A DNA stretch of 64,000 bases from Labyrinthula sp. Ha (GCA_015227615.1 JAALGZ010000007.1:1674001-1738000), one strand, 5' to 3'. Positions 22,865-35,400 are shown, counted from the first letter of the stretch. Program-made: numbers and translations. Notes: generated from the letters alone by a model not told the origin.

Positions 22865-25800
22865 TCATTCACGTCCTACGATGATATAGCGCAACTGAAC
22901 TTGGTCTTCTGTTCTAGCAACATAGTAGGTTCCAAACCACTTGGTTACATCATTGCTAACTACTTCAATTACAGCCATGGCAAATTTCTGCTTGCCACCG
23001 GGTGATTGAATATAATTGTTGTAGCCAATATAGGCGCCAGAGTACCCTAGAGATACGGTACTTTCTGGTGAGTGATAGATACCGTTACCTTCAGTAGCTC
23101 CATCAGTCATGAACCGAGTACCAGAATAGACTTTTAGCCCGTTCCGAATTATGCTGTGCCAGTTTCTTATGTTGCTTCCATGAAACGCCCAGTAAGCACC
23201 ATGTTTCTTCTTAAGTCTCTGAAAAGTTAACTCTTTGTCTTGGGGGCTTTGAACTTGAAGCAATTCAATATTGGAGCTTTGCAAAGGGACAGAGTTATTC
23301 ATAACTTCTGGCAAGAACTTTGGGTAGTCCTTCTTATCTAAACGGCGAATGTGTGTTGGGTTTGATTCCATAACCCACTTAATTAGCATAAATACAAGAG
23401 GATCTTTAATTTTGTTTAAGCCTTTTGGTTGGGTAGGAAATCGTTCCATTACTTTCAGTAGTTTATTTAAATCTTTTTCCTTTCCCTTCCAAAATACCTT
23501 GTTAGGCAAAGTATAAGGAAAATAGTGTTCAACAAAATTTGAACCGGTAGCAGCTTCCTTGTACAAGAACAACATAGTGCTCAATAATTTTTTGTCCCTC
23601 CACGCTCTTTCAAGGTTCTCAGAGAAGTTTATGTGGTTGTTGCCAAACCCAAACATACCACAAACGCAGCAGATAAAAATGTCTTCCTTATCAACTCTTG
23701 AGGCTCCACCCAAACAACTGGTAATAGGACAGTTGTACCACTTCGCTTTAATCGATGAAATGTAGTGGGTTAAGCTGGAATTAAAAATAGTTTCCTGGAA
23801 ATTGTATATTTGTTCTGGTGCAACCCCTGATTTCCACATTTCTGCTTGGTTAACTAAGACCCCACAGCCATTAATTGGGCAATATCCAGTAAAACCTGCA
23901 ACAAAACATTTCGCGCATACAACATGTTCCACCTTATTACATGGCTTTATAACATCAGAGGGTTCCAAATATATGCCACATTGACTACAACTCTTGCTAC
24001 TCGAATTAAGTTTGAGATGGCTGTTTCCAGCTACATTGTCGTAAACAACCCCATAAATCAAGCTCCTTCTAAGATTTTCATCAAAAATACCTACACGAAG
24101 GTTTTCCAAACCCTTTTCTATGCTCGACTGCCTCCCGAAAGAGAATAGGCGCTCAATCAAAAGGGGAACTGGTTGCCCAGGCTGATACGAACGAGTAGCT
24201 TCACTAAGCGCAGTTGCTCTTCTATCAGAATCCCAGAAGTTTGCCGAAACAACACCATTGGCTTCATCTAATAGTGCAGCTTCTTCATTTGAAAGTACCG
24301 CTCCCGAAGTTCTTATGTGCAGTAACAAGTCCCTAGCTTTCTGGTACTGTCCATTAGATAGCATAATATTTAGCGCAATCGGAAGTGCTTTCCTAATATC
24401 TGGAGTACTATAGTCATATAAGTTAATGAATTCTTGAAGATCCCCTTCCATTCTCTCCAACAAGAGCTTCATGGCAGCTCTGTGGACCCATTTCACATTT
24501 AAAATCTCCTCGTTGTCATCACTTGGATCATGGGTAGCTATTCTTAACAGTACTTCTGCTTCTAGTTTCTTATAAGCGGCTCCATCTTTATTACATACTT
24601 CCACATATTCAGGGAGTTTTGAGGAAGTGGTTATTAAAGTTAATGCCTTGAGTGGTGCAACATTTGCTAGGTTCTCCATTACATAGCTTCTTTGACGATT
24701 AAGTTTCTTTTTGAGAAACGTCATACGGCGCTCGGCCCAAAGTTCTTTTATCTTCTTGGTTGCAACTTGGGATTGAATGGTGCCTTTTTGTAGACCATGC
24801 TTCAAAATTTCAATTGCCTCATCATACTTCTCCATAAACCCGAAATCAGTCCAAGCATCTAAAACATCCTCCTGTAAAAACAGAGTATACTTTGTTTTAG
24901 GGTCAATTTTAAAAGATGCAAGAAAATAGCATAATCTCAGCTCTGATTTTAAATAACGAGAACTGAGGAGCTTAGGTTTGATATCCTTATTTAGCAGTAG
25001 AAGCGCACGAACAGAGTTTAACCTAATTAAAGCTTCTCCCAAGTTCTGCCTGTAGAAACACGCTTGAAGGTATCCAGATCTCAACCTTTCCACAATATTT
25101 TCCATATATAACTCAACTTCAAACTTTTCTCTTATTTCGAATACCTTTGGGTCAAGTAGTTTGAACCTTTTAAGAACGTTCTCCCCTTTAATAATAGTTA
25201 CTTTGGGGTTGAATTCAAGAAAATTATTTGATTCGAAACGTAAAGGTTTGTCACTTGTACCAGGTCTATTCAAGTTTCGTGCCAGCTTTGACATTAGTTG
25301 AGGGTAACATAGCTCAATCGAATAGATTTCCGAGGCAACAAATGTACATCCCAGTAGAGCGCAACGATAATTTTCTAGTCTCAACCCTTCATTGTTTTTA
25401 ATGAAGGAGCAGTTTGCAATCCATGCAGTTCTCAAAATCCCCAGATGCTTTTCTTGACTCAGTTGATCCAGAGTTCTTGCAATTAAACTGGCTCCAACTC
25501 CGCACTTAATAAATGCAGAGTAAAACAAACCACAGCAACTGTCATTACCCGATACATTCAAACCACGAGGAGCATCAATAAATTTAACCTGGGAGAAGTG
25601 AGCCAAGCAGTCTTTTAAATTCACAGCTGTGTTTACGGGCTTTTGAAGCTGCACCTGTTCTATTAAAAGAGTGGAAAGCAACCCAGAAATAGGGACCTGA
25701 CACTGAATAAATTTGGTACCGCTAACTTTCACTTGAAAATAGTTTCTGTGATTCGAAACCAGTTCCAATCCGGTATCCAACCCTTCAAACTGACAATTTT

Positions 25801-26413
25801 CTATCGTCGACGAGAACTCTTCCATACTTTTCACCTTACACTTAATTGCAAAGGAAGCATTTTTAAAAGCACATTCTTTTATGTAGAATACCTTTTCAGA
25901 TGCTAAAAGATACCCACTGGCTTCTTCAAAGTTACAACCTAAGCATTTTACTATTCCTTGAGAGTTAACACGCACCCTTTTGAAAGAACAATTCTCAAAA
26001 AGAACTGCAGATCTTTTTGTGATCGAAAGAACAGACTCGCCTACTGATTCGAAGTTAATATTTTCAAATATAATCCAAGCAACTTGCTCCCTATCAAGAG
26101 AACGCCTTAACCCTTTGCCCGTCTTTATATCAAATAGCGTGTGATCTACAAGACCGTCAAAAGCTTTCTCGTAGTTTCCATAATCAACACTCGAATCTCC
26201 CTGCAACTGAAAAGTAACCCGTTCCTTCCCTCTGATTACAAACCCTGAATCCTTGGCCTTCTTGTATTTCATACTATCAATCCTGAAACCCTGTGTAAAG
26301 CTATAACTTTCATCTTCAAGTTCTATGAAATTTTTTGCTCTTCTTGTTTTCAAAAATGTAGATATAATTGATAACAAAGTGTTGTGATATTTTCCATGGT
26401 ATTTAAGTTTCAT
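22865..26413 (-). CDS. Beta-helix / RING-IBR-like / PARP-type mono-ADP-ribosyltransferase, paralogue A
   Basis: This is one exon of about 1182 residues; the first ATG of the open frame (26413) is chosen. Residues about 80-390 form repeats such as FENCSF, KECAFK and IENCQF, typical of a right-handed parallel beta-helix (as in FBXO11). An alpha-helical middle follows. A zinc region starts with CSQC (about 810) and continues to CPINGC, and a second cluster CPITSC...CVCG (about 895-920) follows. Together they resemble RING1 plus IBR of RBR ubiquitin ligases. The end is a PARP catalytic domain: FHGSNIRNWHSIIRNGL (His about 1077), GNGIYHSP (Tyr about 1112) and VQLRYIIV. The third triad position is Tyr (YYVART) instead of Glu, as in PARP16-type mono-ADP-ribosyltransferases. 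I infer a substrate-recognising protein that could attach ubiquitin and ADP-ribose. A paralogue lies at 50217-53732. A MULE lies 143 bp upstream of the start. Confidence 0.82.
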   Translation of the reverse strand: MKLKYHGKYHNTLLSIISTFLKTRRAKNFIELEDESYSFTQGFRIDSMKYKKAKDSGFVIRGKERVTFQLQGDSSVDYGNYEKAFDGLVDHTLFDIKTGKGLRRSLDREQVAWIIFENINFESVGESVLSITKRSAVLFENCSFKRVRVNSQGIVKCLGCNFEEASGYLLASEKVFYIKECAFKNASFAIKCKVKSMEEFSSTIENCQFEGLDTGLELVSNHRNYFQVKVSGTKFIQCQVPISGLLSTLLIEQVQLQKPVNTAVNLKDCLAHFSQVKFIDAPRGLNVSGNDSCCGLFYSAFIKCGVGASLIARTLDQLSQEKHLGILRTAWIANCSFIKNNEGLRLENYRCALLGCTFVASEIYSIELCYPQLMSKLARNLNRPGTSDKPLRFESNNFLEFNPKVTIIKGENVLKRFKLLDPKVFEIREKFEVELYMENIVERLRSGYLQACFYRQNLGEALIRLNSVRALLLLNKDIKPKLLSSRYLKSELRLCYFLASFKIDPKTKYTLFLQEDVLDAWTDFGFMEKYDEAIEILKHGLQKGTIQSQVATKKIKELWAERRMTFLKKKLNRQRSYVMENLANVAPLKALTLITTSSKLPEYVEVCNKDGAAYKKLEAEVLLRIATHDPSDDNEEILNVKWVHRAAMKLLLERMEGDLQEFINLYDYSTPDIRKALPIALNIMLSNGQYQKARDLLLHIRTSGAVLSNEEAALLDEANGVVSANFWDSDRRATALSEATRSYQPGQPVPLLIERLFSFGRQSSIEKGLENLRVGIFDENLRRSLIYGVVYDNVAGNSHLKLNSSSKSCSQCGIYLEPSDVIKPCNKVEHVVCAKCFVAGFTGYCPINGCGVLVNQAEMWKSGVAPEQIYNFQETIFNSSLTHYISSIKAKWYNCPITSCLGGASRVDKEDIFICCVCGMFGFGNNHINFSENLERAWRDKKLLSTMLFLYKEAATGSNFVEHYFPYTLPNKVFWKGKEKDLNKLLKVMERFPTQPKGLNKIKDPLVFMLIKWVMESNPTHIRRLDKKDYPKFLPEVMNNSVPLQSSNIELLQVQSPQDKELTFQRLKKKHGAYWAFHGSNIRNWHSIIRNGLKVYSGTRFMTDGATEGNGIYHSPESTVSLGYSGAYIGYNNYIQSPGGKQKFAMAVIEVVSNDVTKWFGTYYVARTEDQVQLRYIIVGRE

Positions 26414-26556
26414 TTCAAAAGATGCCCGTTTTGTCTTTATGAAATACAATATCTGGTATTAAGTGCTTGTTGGGTCTGTAGTAAAATTAGAAGTGATCGC
26501 ATAATTATGCGAACTTATCAATGGGCAGTTTACTGAATACAATATATATTTATATT

Positions 26557-26645
26557 GGGCTCCGGTTTTTTGACTCCGGAGTCAGATACTCCTCGCGATC
26601 TCATTGGTCAGATCAATTTCCCGAAATTTTTTTTCATCATACTTC
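26557..26645 (+). repeat. MULE left terminal inverted repeat
   Basis: It pairs, imperfectly, with the reverse complement of about 29330-29419. The best-conserved block is TTTTTTGACTCCGGAG. Further short matches (ATACTC, ATTGG, CAATT) keep the same spacing. The inner limit is approximate. Confidence 0.75.
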
Positions 26646-26874
26646 GTTTGAATAAAGGAGGCGCAGAATCGTGATTTCCCATACTTGGAGAAAATTTAAA
26701 GAGGGCAGACACAAATATTTTGGGCAAATTTGAAAACAAAATTACGAACAAAAACTATGTAAAAAGACGAAACCAAAGAGACAAGCCTCCAACCAGAGGT
26801 TGGAAACCCTGAACAAAAAGTGAATCAGAACTACTAGGAAAACGGACTACAGAACGTATTCTACATCAGAAGAA

Positions 26875-28852
26875 ATGCTGGAAGTGATCAGTAGACTTGC
26901 CAGTGGTCGCTTTAAGTGGAAAATTCGTTCTTCTCACTACTTTGACGAGGCAATCAGCTTTGCTAAGTGGGGTTGGAACTGCAAAAGACTTAAGAGATGT
27001 AAAATTAAGCGTAGTTCAGACAAAAATTGTTCATTTGAAGTTAACATTAAGCTTAATCTTGAAACTTCTAAGTACATTTTCGTCGTAATTAACGAAAATC
27101 ACTGCAATCATGAGGAAAAAGCACTAGGAAAGATAAAACAACATGTACAACAGCTTACAACAGAAGAATTAAAAATGATTAAAAACCTAGGGGTTGCTGA
27201 AAGTGGAACTGCAGCGGCAGATGTCGCTCTACATCGCAATTTTCCAGGCACATTGTTTGACAATGCACTAGTAAAACGAATTATGAAAAAAGCTAAAGAA
27301 GGTGTTGACGCTAGCGAAGAAAATAATATTAAAAAGTTAATTACGTGTGGAAAAAGATGCTTAGAACGTGGAGGAAAATTTGATCTGACTTGGGATTATC
27401 CCAAGGAAGGCAAAGCTGTTCTAAATGGAGTCAGCTTTCAAGAAGACCTACAAAATAAATTAAAAAAAGTATACGGGGATAGTATCCAAGTGGATACTAC
27501 CCATGGAATGAGCAGATATCGATTGGTGGCAATGTTCCCTTGCGGGATCGATTGCTTCCGTACAACCATAAATTTCGGGTGCTCAATGATGGAGAGCGAG
27601 TCCAGTAAAGATGTGGTGAAAGGGCTGAAACTTGTGGGTCTTCAGGATGCGTTAATCATCATGACCGATGGGAGTCGAACACTGGAAACAGCAGTTGATG
27701 AGCTTGGATCTTGTCATGTTCTTTGCAGGAAACACTTTCTTTCAACCTTGAACTCAGCAACATCTGGCCTAAAAGGGATGAAAAAAATAAAATTTACAAG
27801 CAGATTGGGGGATGTTCTCACTGGAATCTTTTCAGAAGAAAAAAAACTTGATCAGCTTATTGAAAACATGTTGGTTGAATACCCTGAAGAACCACAGCAA
27901 GTTGCTCTAAAAAAAATAAAGAAAAAAAATAAACAAAGTGTGTTGGGAAATGACGAGAGAATTTCCAACGTTCTCTCACAGCGCTACTCAGAGGGTTGAA
28001 TCATTTCACTCAGCCATCAAAGGGAATGGTTCTTTAAAAAGTACTCTTAAAACTTGGACCCTAGATGAAGTTGTAACCCACCACGAGAATAATGTGGATA
28101 AGTACATGGAGAAAACTTTGAAAAAGATTAAGGATTTGATTCGGGAGGATAAAGATTTTTCAAAGGAAGCTGATGAAATGTTCACAAAAGAGTTGAAGTT
28201 GATGGGAGCGTGCTGAATTATTGAAGAGTTGAGTTCAAGAAAGTTCATTGTCAGTGATTCAAACATGAGAGTAAAGATGAAACATGTGCTGGAGGTTGTT
28301 GAAAGGGAAGGGGTAAAACTTCAGTCATACACTTGTGAAACCTGGACAAATCAACGTTTTCCATGTCGGCACTATGCACGGTATTGTGATCGTAAAAGGA
28401 TCCAATACATGGACATAGATCATCTTCCAGAGATGTGGAGGTACCAGGAGCATCCTCTGTTCAAGCAAGCATTAAGGGAGATGGGGCGAGAAGTCGATGG
28501 CCCACGTGGGTGTATTAAGTTCAAGGTGAGAGTTCCACCTGTGAACGCAGCTTACATCCCAAGAAAGCCGGAAGCTAAATATTCCAAGCTCCTCACTGCA
28601 TGCAAAGCGCTCTGTGAAGAGGCGAAAAGCAGCAACGAGGGCTGGAAGAAGAGCTACGCAGCAGTCTTGAAGATGACCGCTGCGCTAAGGGAGAACCCAG
28701 ATGGAGACTTCGGGGATTTGGATGAAGTTTCTGAAGGAAGTGTGATCATGTTTGAGTCACCAAGGAAGAGGATCAAAAGAAGAAAGGGGAAGGGAGAAAA
28801 CGTGGTCTCGCCTCTGGACTTCTCTCAGACCACTCTTCTCACAGATGAGTGA
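26875..28852 (+). pseudogene. MULE transposase, broken frame
   Basis: Three consecutive stretches belong to one MULE transposase. 26875-27999 carries an N-terminal zinc domain of WRKY/GCM or FAR1 type (Cys residues and NHCNHE near residue 80). It also carries the start of the DDE transposase core, with IQVDTTHG and IIMTDGSRTLE as the first two acidic positions and CRKHF as the C/H motif. 27938-28216 gives ATQRVESFHSAIKG. 28229-28852 carries a SWIM zinc finger (CETWTNQRFPCRHYAR) and a basic tail. The shift between the first two stretches lies among long A runs near 27910-27935, and a single TGA (28214) separates the second and third. No 28-30 nt intron with GT/AG ends fits either break. The copy therefore looks recently inactivated, or the A-run shift is an assembly error. 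Confidence 0.8.
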
Positions 28853-29329
28853 GAAAAGTGATCTGTTCTTGAACATAAATCTTTAACCTTGCACACTTTA
28901 CTTTTCTTGAAATATAAATCCTTGAATTTTTTTTTGGAAATATAAATTCTTGAACTTGTTTTCTTGAAATATGGTTTCCTGAACTTGCTTTTTTAAATAT
29001 AAATGTTAAACCCCCACCCTTTTTTTGAATAGTCCTAATCCCTGAGTATTGGCTGAAGTAAAAATTAAGGTTTGACCCCTCTGAGCAGCTATGTATAAAC
29101 TTGAAAATTTACCTTTGTCCTTTAGTAGCTCGCTTCTTGCGCCCCATTTTATTGAATATATATACCTCTCGTGTTTCCTTGCTCTCCTGTTATATAATCC
29201 TGTTCAATCTTGTATAATCTTGTTCAATCTTGCAAAATATGGTGTTTTCTGGGTCCTAGCGTTGTCCTGTCATGTCTTTTATTATGGAGCTGTCATGATT
29301 TCAAATTTTTTATCTTGATTTTGTTGGTT

Positions 29330-29419
29330 TGTTTTATTCAAAAAATAATTTTGGGCAATTGAAAATTCGGCCAATGAAAATTTTGAGTATTTGGCTCCGG
29401 AGTCAAAAAAACATAAACC
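29330..29419 (-). repeat. MULE right terminal inverted repeat
   Basis: This is the partner of the left repeat and ends directly at the 9-bp duplication. It is diverged from the left end outside the central GACTCCGGAG block, which indicates an element family that has been accumulating changes. The inner limit is approximate. Confidence 0.75.
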
Positions 29420-29428
29420 ATTTATATT

Positions 29429-32400
29429 TGGGCAATATATATATATAGATTTATGCTATGGGAAATATAGTTACTCTAGTGTCTTTTGCTTGTTTTAAGA
29501 ATTTATTGAAATTAATAAGATATAAAAGAGTTGTGCTTTAGTGTAATATGTTTAGATATTTAGAGTTACAACAAAGATAGATGGACAGGCATATCCGGGT
29601 TATTATTGTTCATGAAAACAAATCATGTAAAGGAAAATTGTCACCTCAAGCCCAAGGGGGGAACAGGTTCGCTCTATTATACCCTATTGTCCTTTAAAAC
29701 TATTACCAACGTTATTTACCCCAGATAAAGAGATATGGCTAGCTTTAGCATTAAACTGAAATGTTCCTACACCAAACGCCATAATAATAAAATGAAGCTT
29801 CAAACCTAGACCCACTTCTACAAAATCATCTAGGAAGTTTACGAATTTTGTTCCATATATTGCATTATCTTATGAACTGTCTACTTTTTCCGACTAAAAA
29901 TCCGTAGTCCAACTGGGCTGTTAACTTTTTTTTCTAGGATAATTAGCGGTTGCTCGTAGCCAGTTTTAGCTTTCACTCAATGCAGACCTCACCCATGACA
30001 TTGCCAAAAACCCTATTTCCATCACTTTGCGGCAGAACTTAACAGAAAGAGCACAAATAGGCTCAGCTTCATGGAGAAGCCTTTAGTTTCCATTTTATCA
30101 CATTAAACTCTTGCGAAGAGATGAAAATATTTAATTTTGTGGCCATGAGTATGTTAGGTTTCTAGCCACGTAGTCAAAATAACTAAAATGCTAGGAAATA
30201 ATAGGTTTCAAATTTTTTTAAAATCTAACTAATAGTTTATAGACTAAGAACCTTGAAACAAAGAAACATCATACAGTTTCAAGTAAAAAATTAAGAAAAA
30301 TTTTTAGTATCAACTTCTACGCCACTAACCTTTTTTGGTCTCGCCAACAGACATAAAGTATTTCCCATGCAAAAACTAGATTTCCCTTACAAGTATAGCC
30401 CAATTAGGTAAATAGGCAAAATATGTTATGATCAAGGTAGAATCTCTCTTTTGCTAATGCTGCATTCAGTGCTTAATTAGAAAATAAGGTAACTATAAAT
30501 CTTTTCTCTTATTCATGTTTTCATGGAAGTTTAAATCTAAGAGAACATAGTATTCTAATCTCTTGTGGCAACTCTAGAGTCTAGTTATAGGAAATCATTT
30601 TTTTTAATCTTACATATTCTCGCAAGGTATTGATGCACAACTTAAGAACAGAATACTGATGAATCAAAGATACGCATGATAACTTAATTTGTAACGTTTT
30701 TCTTCGTGTAAAAATGTGTCATGCTTTATCCGTCCTATGTAGTGTTTTCAATTTCATACTGATCTCTTCATTAAGTCCTAACTTCAGCACTATCTCTAAG
30801 TCGGCTCATATGCACGTGTAAAGTCTAACCGAGTTTTATATTAGCTTGTATCAGTGAGTTGCTAGACTTAAAAATTGTTTTATTTACTTATTCTTGGACT
30901 ACTTTCTAATATCCTTAGAAAGTAAAGTTTAAAATATGCACTACACATTTTACTTTTCTATATTCAAAGATAAATACTATGCGAGGCTTTGTAATTTATC
31001 GTTGTCCTTGACGAGAGATGTCACTTGTTTAGGAGGAAATTTATTTGTGCTGTATTGAAATAAAGCAGTCGAGTAAGTTCTAGATGGCCATGATCTTCTT
31101 CAAAAAAACTTCTAAATCCATTACTTCTGGTACAGAATAAAAAATTTGAATCTGAAGACCTAATACACATTCAACTGCATCAGAGATCCTTTTCAGAAAT
31201 AAAAATTTTGAGAGAATATCAACATGTGCATGGAAGTTAATTCCAATAGATTCACCTTCAGTAGGGTTAAAAATAACTTTTGAATTTGGCTTATTAACAT
31301 TTAACTAATTCTTTTGTCTTAAATTTTATGTTTGATAAGAATTAATTGCTACCGAACTGTCTCGTTTTGTTGTTGAAAATCAATTGATAGCTAGAACAAT
31401 ATCAAAATAGTTTAACACAAGACAATACCTCGTATTTCATATTTAAAACTAGAAGAAATCTAAGGTTCATTTGGCTATTAAAAAAAGGGTACGGGTCCTA
31501 GTAATAGCAAATGTATAATTATTAAAAGACGAGTTTTTAACTAAGAATCAAATGATATTTACAAAATTCTTATTATTTGGATTCAGTGTAGTCAAGGTAG
31601 AGTTCTGCAAGAAGTAAGGCTTGTTGTGCTATTGCAATGGAACGTTATAACACTTTGATATAATTACCGTGGAAGACTATCTCCACTACTTCATAAAAAG
31701 AAAGACATCATTATTCAATATATAGTAGTCATTTCCTTTTTCTTTCCTCAAGCGTAACTTTTATCAGACTTATTCTTAATTCAAGTATGCATTGAATTTG
31801 CTAAAATTTATCCATTTTCTTTTGTTAATTGTTTGGCACTGATTATTAATAAGATGAATGAGATACTTATTTGTATCAAATGATTCCTGTCTTATTTTCA
31901 TTGTAAATCAGTTATTAATAATCAATCGATACAGTTTTATCACTATAGGTAATCTTCAAAAAGAAATATTAAGACGAAAAACACGGAAAGTTTGCCAATA
32001 AGTCTAATACAGCCTCTAAGTGGGGTGCGTTATAATATACATACACAACATTGTATAAATAGAAACAGATATTATCATCATAAAAACAAGGTTAATACAT
32101 AGCATAAATCATCAAAAATAGCACGGAATAAACTAAATTTATTAGCGTTGCCATATGTCGAAACCATATAACTAGATTTTGCTATTATGCATTTCCTAAA
32201 GTACTAAACCAACGACATATGACCAAAAAAATTCAAAGTACCTTGGCATAATAGAAGAGATCTTCAAATTTGGGATTAATTAGAACTCACTTTATTTTAT
32301 AAGATCATGTTCACCCTACTATCCTACATATATTGGATTCTAATCAGATTCAAATATGTTCTTTATTTAATTGAAACCCTTGGTTCCAAAGAGACTAGGT

Positions 32401-35400
32401 GTTTGTCAAATACCTCACGGTGTTAGCAGATTCAGTGTATAATTTCAAGGTTAATAAATAAAAACAAACTCAACAAAGTAAAGAACCCATTGATAGATTT
32501 TTACATTGTTACTAAATATATTAAGAAAAAACGCTGGTGTCCAAGTTTAATTAGGGATTATTACCAGTCACGTGTACTCAATTCGTCAACCTATGAACAG
32601 GGTAATATTATTTTACCATCAGTAAAAAGCCATACCCAAGTTTGAAGTTGATCAAGTTAAAGTATTTATTATTTAGCGGATCGAGATAGAGCAAAAGTTT
32701 TTCTTTTGCCGATGATATTTCAGGAACTATGGTCTATGACGTTATGTTGCTTCATTGAGCACGTACCTTGAAAATTGATTGCTAGGTTTATCATTTTCAA
32801 AAACTTTTTAATGGAAGTGCAGAATACAAAGTCCTATCTGAAACGACATGTGCCAGTAAGTTTCTTCCAGTGACTAATGCCGATAATAGCTTTACTTCGG
32901 TTACTGTTCCTGCATTAACATATGACACCTCCTCTATCAGATTTCCTAAAAAGCTTACCGAAATTCCAGGGAATATTTTCCACATGATACTCCTGACATT
33001 TCATTTGACAAGAATCTTCCAATTAAGTGGCGGTTTAGCTAGTTCACATTTAAAGATGAAATGAACGCATAAAAAAACAAAAACACTCTATATCCCCAAT
33101 CAATCTTCTAAAAATCGTTTAAAATCCCATTAACCTTAGAAAGGAATATATATATATATATATATTTATGTCAGCACAAAATTTTGATATGATTTTATTT
33201 AATGTAGAGTGTTTAATTAAACCTGCCTTGTTTTGCTCCGTCATCTACTCCATCTCTCCATACTAGAATAGGTAACTCTTAAACCTTCGTGCTTACAATC
33301 GTAGTCGTGATCTCGCAAATACTTACTTCAATGGTTGCGAATTTTGGAATCTGTGTTGTCAAACCAATGTCGGCTTAGCCAATAACACTTAAAGGAAGCA
33401 AACTAAATACCTCTAGTTTTTTAAAGATATTTTTGAGAGTATTGAGTGGTGACAACAAGTTGGTGTAACTTACATAAATTTTTACCCAAGTCTATTTTCT
33501 TTCAATACCTTATAAAAACAAGTTTCAGTATATTTAACCTTTAATGGTTAAAACTTTGTCTCTTAAATGCTATGATATCAAAGAAAAGGGCGCCTACAGT
33601 GCATTTTCACCAGATAAGTGACATAATACGAGCTTTTATTTCAGAGAAACCCCAATAAATGTAATAGTCACCTTCTATTTATTCTTTAGATTAACCCTCT
33701 AATTTAGGTTACCAAACAAATTTGCAACGGACACCAGAATTACCCTGATCTTGAAGTTCAAAATAACAACATTTCAGTTAATTTTAATTTCAAATTACTT
33801 TATTTCATATGACGATATAAATGAACCTTGGAACCGTTAGTCCTTTTCGGTTATTGGTAAAAATGCCCATAAAATTCCATAACACTAACTACTTTCTACA
33901 GTTGCTTCACCCTATGTTCATCAGAAAAAAATAATTTTGAGCAAAATACGCGATGGGTGGGATAACAAAGTTTAAATTCAAATCAAAATTTAGTTTTGGG
34001 TTTTGAAGCTTTCTTTAGTGTTATGATGTAAGATCTTTACTTGTCTTCCTTCTACATTTAATGGAATGTCATTAAAGAAAAATTGTAAAAGTATATGGAT
34101 TTCATTAAAGTGGATTCAACCCACAAAATGAGAAAGTATATCATGGACTGTATGATGCTCGATTGCGCTGAGTATTTAAAAAATATGTATGCTCATCAAT
34201 GATGATTGTTACTACCAAAAATCTAAATAATTAGTTGATTTTGCTGACATACTCGTATTGAATAAAATTTGTGCAATGTTGATGAGCGAAGATGTAGTAG
34301 CATTCATCATTACATCCAAAAACTACCAAGAGAGGCATTATAAACAATTGTGGTACGTACAAGTTTTTTCTTCTTCAATAAACTCCTGATCAAGTTTAGA
34401 TATATGTGTTTATTTTGAATACAACTATGCTTTGTTAAATATTCTTTCTGCACATAAAAAGTTCATTAATCGCTTAGAAACTTAAAAGAAAAGTATGAAA
34501 CCTTAAAAATAGTGTTTCATTATATTCCAACAATAAACAAACAGTAGTTAATGACTTACAAAATATACATTTGGCATTATTCTATTATACACTAGAACTC
34601 AACCCATCGGGAGAACATCATCCTATTGTCGCTATGGGAATTGATCAGTAACAACATCTTCTTATAGAGTTAAGTGTTTGGGTGTAGCAAACCACATTAT
34701 ACATCAACAAAACCAGCAACATAAATCATCCAAAATATAAGGCATCTGATTCTCTTTAGAAAATATGAGACCGTTGTGAAGAAACCGCCAGAACTGTATG
34801 TTTAGAATGGAATACCAACATAAATTAAATTTAGTATCAACAATGAGATAAGGATAATGGAGTGTCTAAAGTAAGTGCGCTGAAAATAGTTTATACCGTT
34901 ACAACGAATGGAGATAGATTAACGTACAGTCGTGTTTGTTTTTTGTTCTGGGACCTAGAGTGCAAAACACCCTCATCATCTTTACACAGATGCGGAACAT
35001 TTTTCCTTGGATAGAACAAATCTTCCTGACAAATGGTTAATGATAAGTTACCCTCTTTTTAAAGCTTCCTGTGACAAACTTATCTTAATTCCATAATAAT
35101 TAACAGAAAAGATACATACCTCTCTGACAGTTTTCATACATTTTGTCAATGTTCTAAAACCAGTTACAGTGAAAATTGAAGGGGATTAGCCAGGGCGTCG
35201 TGTTCCTTCCATATAAAACAAATAGAGTTCTAAATTGAATATGTCAGTGTTTCCCGGGCTTAGAAGTATCACTCTAAGAAGTGGAATTGACTTACTGTGT
35301 TGCATGAAGTTAAAAAGTTTTGCGAGGACATCTAAAGCATTCAGCCTTTAACCATTCACCAACCGACCTAAGAAAATAACAGGAAGGGGGGGGGGATGTT

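Larger units (their letters stand above)
26557..29419 (+). mobile_element. Mutator-like (MULE) DNA transposon with 9-bp target duplication
   Basis: The element is 2863 bp, bounded by perfect 9-bp direct repeats ATTTATATT (26548-26556 and 29420-29428), as expected of MULE insertions. The ends form inverted repeats. Both begin GG and then share TTTTTTGACTCCGGAG (from about 26566 on the left). Weaker similarity then runs for roughly 80-90 bp, through ATACTC, ATTGG and CAATT blocks. The interior encodes a MULE transposase whose frame is now interrupted. It lies between paralogue A, whose start is 143 bp away, and a gene-poor region. Confidence 0.85.

Noticed and set aside
26414-26449. Longer N-terminus of paralogue A
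   Set aside because: It would begin at TTG; the first ATG is at 26413.
29091-29318. 75-codon frame inside the MULE 3' part
   Set aside because: It is hydrophobic, AT-driven sequence with no transposase or accessory-protein feature.
32797-33064. Overlapping frames of about 62-64 codons on both strands
   Set aside because: The two overlap each other, and no motif or short-intron continuation was found.
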